Shown: in pieces, positions 49,400-61,403 of the stretch
Position numbering within the stretch: position 1 is the stretch's first letter
Layout: each line of letters starts with the position of its first letter
Assembly: GCF_000321225.1 (NCBI RefSeq)
Contig: NW_004450303.1
Coordinates: forward strand, 1,724,819-1,788,818
Direction: 5' to 3'
Origin: Odobenus rosmarus divergens
Taxonomy: Eukaryota; Chordata; Mammalia; Carnivora; Odobenidae
Length of the DNA stretch: 64,000 nt
Position numbers and translations under genes: made by a program
The notes under the pieces: generated by a model
Databases searched by the model: none
What the model was told of the DNA's origin: nothing
What the model saw: the letters and a program-made list of their open reading frames with translations, nothing else

Positions 49400-49583
49400 G
49401 TGAGAATGTGCTCAGAGATGAGTCATACATACAACTGAAAAGATTCAGAAATGAGGCAATTCCTATCTCAACTTCTAACAAAGTTAGAGCAAAAATAAAA
49501 TGCAATAAAATAAAATATAGTAATGTATTTACTCCCTTTGATATAAATAGAAATGAGTTATATTAGAAAAGCAATATACTTTT

Positions 49584-49804
49584 TTTTTAATTAACATAAT
49601 GTATTATTAGTTTCAGAGGTAGAGGTCAGCGGTTCGTCAGTCTTATATAACACCCAGTGCTCATTACATCACGTGCCCTCCTTAATGTCTATCACCCAGT
49701 TACCCCATCTCCTCACCCCCTCCCTTCCAAAATCCCTCTGTTTGTTTCCTATGATTAAGAGTCTCTTATGGTTTGTCTCCCTCTCTGATTTAGTCTTGTT
49801 TTAT
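49584..49804 (-). mobile_element. 5'-truncated carnivoran L1, minus strand
   Basis: AATTAACATAATGTATTATT, ACACCCAGTGCTCATTACAT and GATTAAGAGTCTCTTATGGT are a common antisense carnivore L1 3' UTR. A 9-bp TSD, TATACTTTT, lies at 49575-49583 and 49805-49813. Confidence 0.85.
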
Positions 49805-50023
49805 TATACTTTTATTAGCTTACCTATAACGAAGTAATTGGTCTTTATTGTTCAGTGTTCCAGTGATCTATTTGTTGTCCAGGAGCAGCACCTACAGTGA
49901 GGCCACATTCACAGAGACAGTGGTTTTAGTCAAGACCATCATTCCTCCCTTCAAAGAAGTAAGCAATGGTTATAATGCCAAATGACAGGGATAAGGTTTA
50001 GTTTGTTTTCTTTTCTTTTCTAG

Positions 50024-50044
50024 TTTTTTTTTTTTTTTTTTTTT
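50024..50044. repeat. Poly(T) run
   Basis: 21 T in a row after a TTTTC-rich stretch, with no SINE attached. Confidence 0.9.
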
Positions 50045-51887
50045 GGTCTCATATTTCTTGGGTAGATCCATCTGGAAATATGTTAAGGAAAAGAAAATGT
50101 CTGTTTTTGTTTCTCAGAGTGCCAGTGGAAATTGAACGAAATGAACTTTGAGAAAGGGAGTTACACAGCATAACTCACTGGAAAGGCAAAAGCCCAGCCA
50201 TCTGTCAGAGTGATGGCCTCACACTGGCTGGGCGGTGGTGAGCCAGAGCCTTTAAGCTTCAGTCTCAGACCCAAAAGTGACCTAGAGGGCACCTTCCAGA
50301 CTGAACCCTCTTCAGTTATGGAACTCTGTGGAAACACTGAGATGTCTGTTGTTTACATCTCTTCCTCCTATGTTTTGGCTTGTTCTTCCATCAGTAGGAA
50401 CAAGAACGGAAGACAAACAGTGAACTTGGCCTACATCCTGCTTGTGGAATCATCTGAGCCAGAGCAGGGGAGCAGGAGATTCACAAGGCCAGGGAGTTTT
50501 CCAGGCTGCCCTGGACTGGGAGGAAAACTTATCCAGGGCTTCCTGAAGGGGTACACAAGAGAAGAAATTGAGCAAAGAATGACAAATTAGAAGTATAAAT
50601 GAGACACACACAAAAAGGAATTACATCATTAGCCAGAAAAGAGGAACCAGGCCTGAATGGCATATAAGTAGAGGCTAACAGTGCAGGGCAAGGCTGTGTG
50701 TGACCAGCAAGAGAAATCTGGGTCTGAGCTTCCATAATGTCAGGGTGGGAACAGGCCTCTCCAACTCCGCAAGTTTAAAAGTTCAAGAAGAAAACAGACT
50801 TGCCAAGTATTTTTCATTTGTTTCGCACTGCTCCGAGAATTAAATTTTAACTTTTTATAGTAGTAGAAATCACCATCTGAACAATAATTGGACAGGCTTC
50901 GAACATCCAGTCACAACCCAAATGCACAAAAGTGTAACTTTCATTTCTGAAACTGAACCCTACAGAAGTGCAGAGCCCTCCTTCCATGAGAGCAAGCGGT
51001 CTACTGATGTGCTTGGGGCCCAGGGCAAGAGTGCACATGAAGGTCCAGGTGGCTCACGTCTAAACAGTTAGAAGTTATAAATCAAACTAGCACACTAATG
51101 AATTTTGTTCTATCCTACTCCCTTGATAAATATACCCACAAATCAACCTGCAGGGCCAAGTGTGCATGTGGAATTCCTCCAGAAAGTTCTCCAGGCTGTT
51201 CTGGCAGCGTGGGGCAATGCAGCAGCCCATGGCTAACTGCTTTCTCTTTCCGCTTGTTCTGCCTGCACCTTGACAGCCCGTGAGCACATGCAGGTTGAAG
51301 CCCACATGTCCTATTCCATCCACAAAAATAGCCCTCCTTTGGGCACACCTGAGCTTGAGGTATAAACTCCAAGCCACAGAAGGGAATCAAAGAAGATGTC
51401 ACAGGCCTTAGAAGCAGGCTTGGAACCCTCTGTATAGGGAATAATGCAGAATCCAGGACATAGTTTGTAAGAGGTGTGCAGAGGTGCCTCTCTTGGCCCC
51501 AAGGGTGGCCCATGCTGTGGGGAGGGGAGCATTCAAAGTTGCTCAACGCATAGGCTCTCCTTCCTAGGTCTGAGGGTACTAGACAGCAGTGAGCCTTTGA
51601 TCTCACCAAGAAGACACCTTCTGATCCAGGACTTGGTCTCTTACAAATGAGTTCCCTGTCAATTTTCAGTTCAAACCCAGTCCATTCAAAAATCTAATTC
51701 CATATCAGGATTGTTTTCCTTTCCAAATTGCTCAGCTCAGATTTCTTCTAGTCTCCTCTCTGGGTTGGCATCTTGGTTCTAGGGATAGTCATGGTAAGGG
51801 ACATGGGTTTGCTGAAATTTTATCTTTTTTTGTTAAGGCCCCCTGGATTCAGATTGAATGAGCTGATCTTTAAAAAGAGGCTTTTGT

Positions 51888-52092
51888 TGGGGCACCTGGG
51901 TGGCTCAGTTGTTAAGCGTCTGCCTTCGGCTCAGGTCATGATCTCGGGGTCCTGGGATCCAGCCCCGCATCAGGCTCCCTGCTTAGCGGGGAGCCTGCTT
52001 CCCCTTCTCCCTCTGTCCGTCTGTCTGCCTATTTGTGATCTCTCTCTCTCTCTCTCTGTCAAATAAATAAAATCTTTAAAAAAGAGAGAGAG
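51888..52092 (+). mobile_element. Can-SINE (SINEC)
   Basis: Full SINE with an identical 12-bp TSD, AGAGGCTTTTGT, at 51876-51887 and 52093-52104. The A-tail runs into a GA repeat. Confidence 0.95.
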
Positions 52093-52943
52093 AGAGGCTT
52101 TTGTCCTCACTGGACACCTTGCTACAGTGTCCACAGCTGTCACATCTCTGTCTTGTGTCTTGGCATGAGATGACCCCCCTCCCTTTGACTCGGCCCTATC
52201 TAAGTTCTAAGTTATTGGTCAGTGCTAGTCCTGGAGACCCAGCTGCACGCTCTAAATGATCCCTAACTTTGGTTTGTTCAGCCCCAAACCTCAGAGATGG
52301 GTCCCTTCCTTATATTGTGTCTGTTCTGTCTGGTGTTCTAGATTTCAAGTCTCATTTATGTACCTCTCGTCCCCTTTCCCAGACATGCAAGAACATCTGG
52401 CTGTCCTCCACATATATGCAGGCTATGGGACTTGGAATATTTTCTTCCAGTTTTATTTTTAAAAATTCCCTAGAAGTTATGGATAACTAAACAAAATCTG
52501 AGAAACTAAAGAAATCAAATTCCGTAAACTGTGCTGACTCTAAAAAAATAAACCAACTTTAGGAGGCTGAGATAACTCTTTGAAAGACACATGCTCCGGT
52601 AAATATTTGTCTGTCTAGGACTTCTTAACATTCAAATAAATTCCACAGAAAGACCATTTTCTCAATTGAGGTTACAACAATAACCCAGATAATTTCACCT
52701 TAACTAACATAGTATAGTGAACTAAATATAGCGACAAGAAATTCATTAGGACTACTGCATAAAATAAAACAGGTAAAAGAGAATTTTACCTATGGATCCT
52801 CTCTTGGTTTATATTTTCAAGTGCAAAATATAAAGGAATTCTTAGATAACAAAGGCTAAATTTTCCTACCTGAGAAAATGTCTAAGAATGATGGGCAGTG
52901 AAAAGACGACCGATAGATCAAATCTTTAGAAACACCCTATCTT

Positions 52944-53141
52944 GGGCGCCTGGGTGGCTCAGTTGGTTCAGCGACTGCCTTCGGCTCAGGTCATGATCCC
53001 GGAGTCCCGGGATCGAGTCCCACATCGGGCTCCCTGCTCAGCGGGGAGTCTGCTTCCCCCTCTGACCCTCCCCCCTCTCATGCTCTCTCTCATTCTCTCT
53101 CTCAAGTAAATAAATAAATAAAATCTTTAAAAAAAAAAAAA
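52944..53141 (+). mobile_element. Can-SINE (SINEC), GACTGCC subfamily
   Basis: Full SINE with identical 16-bp TSDs, AGAAACACCCTATCTT, at 52928-52943 and 53142-53157. It carries GCGACTGCC and CTCTGACCCTCCCCCCTCTC. Confidence 0.97.
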
Positions 53142-53274
53142 AGAAACACCCTATCTTTCCAACTTGGAATTATTGTAGAAATTTAACCTAGAATGAGACT
53201 CCTGTTGTTGTAACGCTAAAGTGAGCCTAAAAGAGTCAAAACTGCAGTTGGCACAGGTTATTGTTTGTGTTATA

Positions 53275-53288
53275 CTGCCACCTGCTGG
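53275..53288 (-). promoter_or_regulatory. Candidate CTCF-binding motif
   Basis: The minus strand reads CCAGCAGGTGGCAG, a full match to the 14-base consensus CCASYAGRKGGCRS. Binding itself cannot be seen in sequence. It lies 134 bp past a young SINE and is not part of it. Confidence 0.45.
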
Positions 53289-54429
53289 AAAGAAAGGTAA
53301 ATTGTTTTAAAAGAAAGCATTGAGAAAAGGTCAAAATCCTGGGCTTTGCAAAGGAGGTTTTGACTCAAATTAAAGGTAATGCACCCTGCATAATCCAGAC
53401 AAATAAACCCCAGGCGGAATGTCCAATGTGTCCCAAGTTGAAGAAGGACAAAATAAACCCTGATTGTAAAATCATCAGGCAGCCCACACTGCCATTATTC
53501 ACAGGTGAGTTAATATAGTGACAAAGTCTTTCTGATGATCTCCTCTCACAGAGCTCTCTTGAAAGAACAGGGGGATGGGAAAAAAAAAAAAAAAGGTAGA
53601 TCCCGGACATAAATGGCTGGCACAAGAGGTAGAAAACAAGACTGGGAATCAAAAGGCCCGGGTTCATTGATTTGCTATATGATTAACGAGAATCCGCTGT
53701 GCAAGCCTCGGGGCTGCAGTTAATATATTTTGATCTAGAACTCCAGCATGGTATGAGAAAATTGAAGCCTTGTCTCTGCTCTCCCTGTCTGTCTGCTGAC
53801 GAAGACAGAGACATAAACAAACACCTACAAGCATGGTGATTCATCCGAAAGTGGATGCTTGTGCAAGCTCCTTGGAGTTGATCTGCCAAAAGGGACTGGG
53901 GACAAGAAAATCGGAGGGGGGTAAGCTCTGGGCGGCACTTTGAAAGATCGGCGCCCAAAGAGGAAGGTGGGAGGAGAGAGTTCGCAAGGAGAACAAAGGA
54001 CTTTCTGGGAAAGGACCCTCGGAAAAGCACTAGGGAGAACTGGATGGGAAAGAGGAGCGGGCTCCGGTCAGTCATGAAGGGCCAAGGTCAGCCATCATAG
54101 ACGTTAAGCGTGGCCAGACCCCAGGTTGGTCATTCCCTTCATTTGTCATCTTGGAAAATTACTTCCCTGGACCTGATGGATAAAACACAAGGATATTGGC
54201 CTTGGTGGTTGCTGAGGTCCTAAAGCCATTGCACTGGGGGGCAATTCTAAGCACAAAAGAAGTCTAAAGTGATGTGAGGTTGTCTTTCAAGAAACTGTTC
54301 GCCTCCGAGTGAGGATATACATGTCAGAGGAAATGTTCATATATCCCATCTCCCAAACCTTAGGACCCACAGGACAAACCCAAGTAGAGATTTTTAAAAA
54401 AATTATTAGTCATCATTACAAAAATGGCT

Positions 54430-54640
54430 CATGTCATTTTTTGAGCTCCTGTAACTGCCAGTTAATGCCCTAGATGTTTCACTTTTTTGAATTTGGTCCT
54501 CACAACAGTCTTTTTGCTAATAATTCTTATTATCTTCATTTACCTGATGAGGACATGGAGGCTCATGGAAATTGAGTGACTTGCTCAAGGTCACACAATT
54601 GACAGCAGTGAGATTCGAGTCTAAATCCGACACCAGAGTG
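54430..54640 (-). repeat. MIR SINE
   Basis: TTACCTGATGAGGACATGGA, TGACTTGCTCAAGGTCACAC and GATTCGAGTCTAAATC follow the antisense MIR core and head. Confidence 0.75.
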
Positions 54641-55414
54641 ACTCCCAGATGCTTCACTCTTTCTCTACTATACAAAAGCAATAATGCTAAAATCTGCCTG
54701 TTACACCGTGTGGTAATAGTGGGAAGTTAATTCTTTACTCCCAGGTCTTCAACAAGGTGAAACTGGGATTTTACACACAGAGAGAATGAAGTTACACCGA
54801 TGTGCCTTTCCTGTATTACTAGCTTGCTGAAATATTTTAAATTGGACCCTCCTAATGCTTTTGAGACTCTAAAGTGCTTTCTAGTTTAACATTTTTTACT
54901 AGCTCTACCGGTAACGACCCCCAATTTAATGGGCTGTGTGTGTGGTAAAGCTGAAATTACCACCATTCTCTCTAAGCTGCAAAGAAATATGACTTACAGA
55001 AAAATGCCTCTCTGCAGAGTCTACATTTGCTGAGCAGAACTAACCCTGGGCCAGTTCGTGGGCGGCTGGCCTCCTCAGCTAGCATGTAACTCAGGGCCAG
55101 GAATAGACAAGTGCCTCTCCCTGATATGCTTCCATCCTCCTCCCAGCACTGGGTGATGGTGTGGGTGGGTGGTGAGAGAGGGACTTTGGGCCTTGTTTCC
55201 ATAGAAACCAAACCTTACTAGATCTCTTCAAGGAGAGAGGATAAGATCAGCCCTTAGCTGGGATGTTAAGGAATCACTTCTTCCTTATTCCCCTCCCACA
55301 TCCTATTTCTTCATGCCCACACCTGCTGAATAACCGCCTATACCCTGGCTGAGGATACCCCAAGTGTTCCTGAAGGACCCAGCTTGTGCCGCCATCAAAA
55401 CTCTCTTACTTTAG

Positions 55415-55605
55415 GGCGCCTGGGTGGCTCAGTTGGTTAAGTGACTGCCTTCGGCTCAGGTCATGATCCTGGAGTCCCGGGATCGAGTCCCGCATCGCAT
55501 CGGGCTCCCTGCTCGGCAGGGAGTCTGCTTCTCCCTCTGACCCTCTTCCCTCTCGTGCTATCTCTCATTCTCTCTCTCTCAAATAAATAAATAAAATCTT
55601 TAAAA
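55415..55605 (+). mobile_element. Can-SINE (SINEC), GACTGCC subfamily
   Basis: Full SINE with identical 18-bp TSDs, AAAACTCTCTTACTTTAG, at 55397-55414 and 55606-55623. A 5-bp internal duplication (CGCATCGCAT) is specific to this copy within the window. Confidence 0.97.
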
Positions 55606-55914
55606 AAAACTCTCTTACTTTAGTATGGGTTCACCTTTCTCCTCCTCCATGAATGCCCATTCCTTTAATGTGATTAACACTCAACAGGGTATTTGATGTT
55701 AAACTATGCATCTCTAAAGGAACCTTTTACCTTCTAGAACCTGGATGCTTAGTTACCCAAATGAATCCCTCTGAGCACATATAGAGAGGGTAGGTATGTT
55801 TCTATAGGCATCTTCCCTAAGACACCAAGATGTTTTTTCAGATACTGACAAATGAAATGTCATAATATTACTTCAAAACAATATTCAAAATACGGTTGCT
55901 ATTATTAACAGTGA

Positions 55915-56070
55915 TGCCTTAAATTTTGTCTAGTAACTTATAGTTTACAGAGTAATTTCATAGGTATTATAATATCCACTTTACATGTGAGGAAACAGGT
56001 AATTAATGTCTTATTCAAAGTCACATGGTCAAGAAAGGCAAAACCAAGAACTTCTAACTCGATGCTTTTT
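55915..56070 (-). repeat. MIR fragment
   Basis: TTTACATGTGAGGAAACAGG and TATTCAAAGTCACATGGTCA match the antisense MIR core. Confidence 0.6.
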
Positions 56071-56568
56071 CCATTAATGAGAAATGCTATTTAACCAGTG
56101 TTCTAAAAAGAAAACAGGAGAATTAGGTGGTGAAGTATGCTGCTCAAAACCAGAAAGAGAGGAAAATGGGCTGCTCCCAAAGTCACCTTCTAACCAACTT
56201 GGCATCCTGTGTGCTTAGCTCAGGACCTTCCCATTCCAAGTGACCAAAACGTAGCTCAGGCCAGCCTCAGTAGAAAGGGGACTCCCTGGACCCATAAAAC
56301 CCAGTGGTAGGAAAGGCAAGGGCCTCACTTCTACAACAGCAGGACCTGGACCTTGAACACCATCTGGACTCACTTCTGTCTCTGGTCTCGGCTTCTCTCA
56401 TCCGTATGGCCTCACTTCCCCAGGCCGCCAGACAGCAGACAATGGTGACCACAGACAGTGCTTGTCTCACCACCTTGCAAAGGACATGACTTGTCCCAGC
56501 CTGGCTCATGGTTGCTCCTGGCCCAGTCATTGCTGCCGGAGTGGATTGGCAGCCCCATAGAACCACAT

Positions 56569-56569
<1 letters not shown>

Positions 56570-56601
<32 letters not shown>
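56570..56601. repeat. (TG)n microsatellite
   Basis: An uninterrupted TG run of about 16 units. Confidence 0.95.
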
Positions 56602-56602
<1 letters not shown>

Positions 56603-57231
56603 GTGGTGCTACCCACTAGGCCAGGGGTGTTCTTCTGGACTGACACAATAACAAATGTTCATTATGCCTGGATAATCAGACTCCAAGCTGGATATTGTGT
56701 ACAATAGCCTCATCAATAGGTCAATTTTTTTTTAATTAAAATGCCCAATATTTTCTCTTCTCCATATTCTGGAAATCTTAGGTTTATAGTTTGTAGGAAA
56801 ACTGTAATTTAAGGGAGAAATTACAACCATTTGTCATTCCAAAGATATTGCTGTCCGTACGTACCAGAGCACCCTTAAGTTGAAGAGAAACCAGAGAAGG
56901 CATCTTTTTTTGTCCCTCATTTGTGTTCCAGACACGATTGGCTCAGGACACTGGAGTCGATGAAATCTGCCCTCGCGACCTGAGAATCGTTTTTAGGCAG
57001 CCCCCTTCCTCCTGGCTCTCATCCCCTGGCCTTTGCAGGCTCCTCATTCCCTCACACTTGAGCCCCAGCAAGATTAGTAAAGATGGACCGAGTTGACCAG
57101 GTACCGTCATTTAGAATTCATGTGACTGTAGGTGATCATTCTCTCCCCAGAGGAAGAGTTCTAATGCTCATCCCATTTAGCAGTAACAGAACATTAAAAA
57201 AGGACTTTTGTGATATCGCGGAATTATAGTT

Positions 57232-57254
57232 AAAGCCTCCAAACTGGAGGCTTT
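57232..57254. repeat. 10-bp perfect inverted repeat, 3-nt loop
   Basis: AAAGCCTCCA, loop AAC, TGGAGGCTTT. Confidence 0.9.
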
Positions 57255-57856
57255 GTTTACTTATCAGTGGATAACAAAAACGTGTTCTTGCCACAGAGAG
57301 ATGCTAAATATCTATGAGAGAGGGAAGAGTCTGCTTTTCCAGCCCCCAATTTAAGAGAAAAGGCCCCCCAGGGAACCCCTTGAAGGCATTGAGGAGAGGT
57401 ATTACCCTCTCTTAGATCCTGCTGGGTTCTAGAAAAGCATCTGCCTGCTCCAGGTTACCTCTGGATTGGAGAGTGAAAGTGTTTCCAGAAGAGTGTCACC
57501 TGGCCCCGGAGCACGGAAGCACAGGTAAAGACAGGCCGGTGTCTGGTCTTGTGTGGAGCTGTCTGATGGCTGGTGTGCAGGTGGAGCTGCCTGTGACACC
57601 AGGATAAGATTGGACAAGCCTGTGCTTTAGCTACTTTTGCCATTTGTCAGGGCGAGGATCGGAAGATTTCACATGGGTCGAGTGGGTAAAGAACCAGGCT
57701 TGCAATTTCTTTGAGGTACTCTATTCAAGAAAACTGCCTGCCAAGGAGAGAAAGACATGGGTTGCACTTCCAAGGCAGGAGTTAAGGGAGGTGGTCCCAA
57801 AAGATAAGCCTGGTATCAGTAGAGCGACCCTCGTCCTAGTGGGTAACACCCCCTAC

Positions 57857-57966
57857 ATGCGCACACACACACACACACGCACACACACGCACACATACAC
57901 ACACACGCACACACACATGCACACATGCATGCACACGCATGCACACACATGCACATACACATGCAT
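57857..57966. repeat. Compound (CA)n / (ATGCAC)n array
   Basis: About 110 bp of alternating purine-pyrimidine sequence: CA runs with CG, TA and TG interruptions. His/Thr-rich and Cys/Val-rich open frames on the two strands are by-products. Confidence 0.95.
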
Positions 57967-58849
57967 CTGGAAGGGGGCCAGTGTTTGGGCATCTACCACG
58001 ACAGAAGGAACCCAACAAACGAGGGAGACCTACAAACAGTACCAACTACATACCAGCTGGCCGGGGCCATTGGTCCTTTTCCTCTGATCCTTCCTTGTTC
58101 AACCCTGGGAAAGCCAGAAGCAAAGTGAAGAGAGAAAGTGAAATGGGGAGAATGCTAAGACAGTGCTCTCTATCTTCTTCACGGCTTGTTCCAGAACCAC
58201 CAGTGAGACCTATGTTGAGGATAAAGAAGGAAGAAGCTTTAAAATGAATGAAAAATTAAAGCTTTTATTTCTGATTGAATAAGTATTTTTTTGCACCTGA
58301 AGAAGAAACTGCTCTTCTGCCTGAATTCATCTATAGCCAAAGATCTGGGACCTGTTCAAGATGTGACAGAAGGACAGGGAAGATGACCTGTCAAAAAGTG
58401 CTTGAAAGCAGTCATAAAGTGGTTTCCTGATTGTTCATACAAAGTTCACACTGATCGATAAATTGTCTGTGCTGCATTTCATCTTTAATTATGTAGTGAA
58501 TGGCTTTTCTCTTGGTAAAGGAATTTATAGCAGAGTGAACATGTGGGAGGATTGATTACTCACAAAATAATAATGTGATGACAGTTACTTCACATAACCT
58601 GGTGCTAGAAAACTCAAGCTGGGGTTTGTTGCTGCTTGATTTGGACCTTGGAGGACTAAGGAATCTGAGAAGGTAGAGGAGGAAGATGAAGGCGTTCCAG
58701 CTATAGGCAATATCATGAGTAGAGCCATGGAGACAGGTCCAGGGAAAGAAGAATGACCCTGTTAGATCCGAGGGTTATCACCACAGGGAGCTGTTGTCGG
58801 TGTTAAAACCAAAATCATAGCGTGGAGTCCACATATGGTATGATTAAAT

Positions 58850-59120
58850 CTAATCTTAAAACTTCAGACTTGATTCTTTAAATAAAACCCACAGGAGGTT
58901 TTTGAGCAGCAGACTGTACTATCTTATCTGTGTTTTTAGGAAAATAACTCTGGTGACAAGGTACAGAGTCCAGGATAGTTGGAGTCGAAAGAAACTAAAT
59001 GTACTTAGATTGGTCAAGAGGTGAATACAGTGTAATGAGAGACAAAATTATGTCTGTGGCTCTAGAAATGGAAGCAATGAGAGTAAGAAATAAGTTCAAG
59101 GTAAGGTAGAGAGAAGTGAT
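58850..59120 (+). repeat. Possible ancient interspersed repeat
   Basis: GACTTGATTCTTTAAATAAA, TTTTTGAGCAGCAGACTGTA and AAAATAACTCTGGTGACAAG follow the order of a widespread old mammalian repeat that I cannot name with certainty. Confidence 0.35.
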
Positions 59121-61199
59121 CATGACTTCCCTGCATAGACTTGTCTCCATGAATAAATGACTTCAGAAATCACCTCATTCATTGGGAAAACCTAGGATCT
59201 CAAAGGGCCAGCTATGCTCTCATGACTCCCCCAAAACTCAGGTAGGCTAATGATGAGTCAACTCTACCTAGAATGAGGCCTTGGTAGTTGGGGCCACTAT
59301 TCCCTCAGGGATAATGGGGTCACCTCTCCCCCCACCCCAGCAGTGCCAAGAACAGAAACAAGTGTCTCCCTCCTCCAGCCCCCAAAAGAACGGGAGAGGA
59401 TCTCTACTCCAGTTCCTGGTTACCAGGTAGACAGTAGGAGGCTGCCCCACTTCATTCAGCACACCCCTTCAGTACTTTTGCAGTGATGTACAGAAAAGAG
59501 AACTTGTTGGAATGAATGTTGCTTGTGATAAATTTTCCCTCACCTAGAGAAATTCCTGTGACTACCACAACCAGAGAAGAGCATGATCTCACAAGATGTC
59601 AGTTTTCATTTCCCTTGCTCACACCCAGTTAAACTCCTCAGTGGATATCCTTATGGGGACTGGGGAAGTCTCCTAAGTATTCTTCAAAAATAAAACTATG
59701 ACTTTATGCTGTGCCTTCTCCAAAGCCCGATTATATCAGCCTGTGTTTGGGGAATGACTGTCGGTTACCCTTGCAAAGGTTTCCTGTGAGTTGTGGCAGT
59801 TAGATCAAATTGGATACAGAAGCCCAGACATCATGAAGAGGAGAAAAATCAATGTAAATAAATGTAATTTCTAAATAAAATATGCTTTTACCTAACTGAA
59901 AAGTCATTATCAATTAGTCAAATACAATTTTAATCAGACATGAATGATTGAGGAATTCTGTATTCAGAGGAATAACACAGGTTGGCATTTTAAAATCCTC
60001 ATGTCTCATGCCATTAGCCTTGAAACCCTTTTACCAGGTAACTGAGGTGTGAGTTTTAATTCCCAATATCAAACCAAGAATAAAATTATTTTAATTATGG
60101 TCAACTGAGTAAGGAACATTGACGGTCTAATTGCTAAGCAGTAATTCTGTATTCTGTCCCTGGGAGACAATACCTGAGCCAAGTACTTCAATAATTCATT
60201 AAAGCACTTCCCTGTGCATCAATTAGCAAATCATGTGCCTTGATTACTTTACTTAGGGAAAGTTACCCTTGTGAAAAAGACTTTTGCCAATCATCAAAAC
60301 ATGGGAAAAAAAACCTCTAACCTATTCTACATTTTATTTTTATAGGAAGAGTATAAAATCTCACAATAGCTCTGCTATCTAGGGTGCAAATGCCAAACCC
60401 AATATGCGAGATATTTACAAGGGGCGCAAGCCCGACCAACTTTATGCAGAACTATGAGGTAGGTAGGTTTGGGGTCCTTACCTTCCTAATTTTTGTTTTA
60501 GGCGGTAGTTTATTGTAAAGAATTGCTTCAATTTCCTTTGAATATCAAAACATTTCTGCTCCAGGATCACATTTTATCATCTCTATGTCCCATGTTGCTA
60601 AACCAAATGCTTTGAATATATAGAGCAGATCATAAATTGATGCTTTTTCCATGCCATTTGTGACTTCGACAATCTACAGTTTTGTTGTGTTTGTATTGTT
60701 TTACCCAAAATATCAAAGCAAAAAAAAAATATTATGAAAAAGAGAGGAAAAGCAAATGAATAAATACAAAAATAAGGGTCCCTAGATGGAAAAGAAAAAC
60801 CTCAAAGGATATTTCCCTACATACACAGAGAAGGCATTTCATAAATATTTGCTGGTTGGTAAATTTATAAGAGATGAGAGCAAAATAAGAAACAAAAACC
60901 CACATTTCAACTTAGACTGACCCAAAGTTTGTGCCCACACTGCCAAATACAAGGAGCAGCATTCACTCAATGTGAAATTTAACTCTTCCTGTTCTAATTC
61001 TGATAAAGGTAATTCTAAGCAGAGAATTGCTGCATTAATGACAGCTAAGGCAATAGAAATGAGGAAAGGATGATCCGCGATTGAATAATCAAACTTGAAT
61101 AGCTGAAAGCTATCTTCCTGGGGCTTACTAACTCAAAATAATGAGAACACTGAGTGTATTACCCTCAATAGTTATTTTCATTATCAACACTCTTCTTGA

Positions 61200-61403
61200 G
61201 GGGCACCTGGGTGGCTCAGTCGGTTGAGCGTCAGACTCTTGATCTGAGCTAAGGTCATGATCTCAGGGTCATGGGATCAAGGCTCCACACTCAGTTCAGA
61301 ATCTGCTTGGGATTATCTCTCTCCCCCTCTTCTTCTGCCCTTCCTCTGGCTCTTTCTCTCTCTCTCTAAGTAAATAAATAAAATCTTAAAACACACACAC
61401 ACA
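61200..61403 (+). mobile_element. Can-SINE (SINEC)
   Basis: Head GGGCACCTGGGTGGCTCAGT with the CAGACTCTTGATCT form, a CT-rich middle and a tail that has become a CA repeat. TSDs AACACTCTTCTTGA (61186) and CACACTCTTCTTGA (61404) differ at one base. Confidence 0.93.

Noticed and set aside
50210..50590. 126-codon plus-strand open frame
   Set aside because: No recognisable domain or exon boundaries, and an unremarkable intronic position.
57232..57254. Hairpin resembling a bacterial terminator
   Set aside because: The window is mammalian intron, where such a stem-loop has no terminator role; kept only as a small inverted repeat.
57644..58087. 147-codon open frame with a His/Thr-rich tract
   Set aside because: The tract is a translated CA microsatellite and the rest has no recognisable domain.
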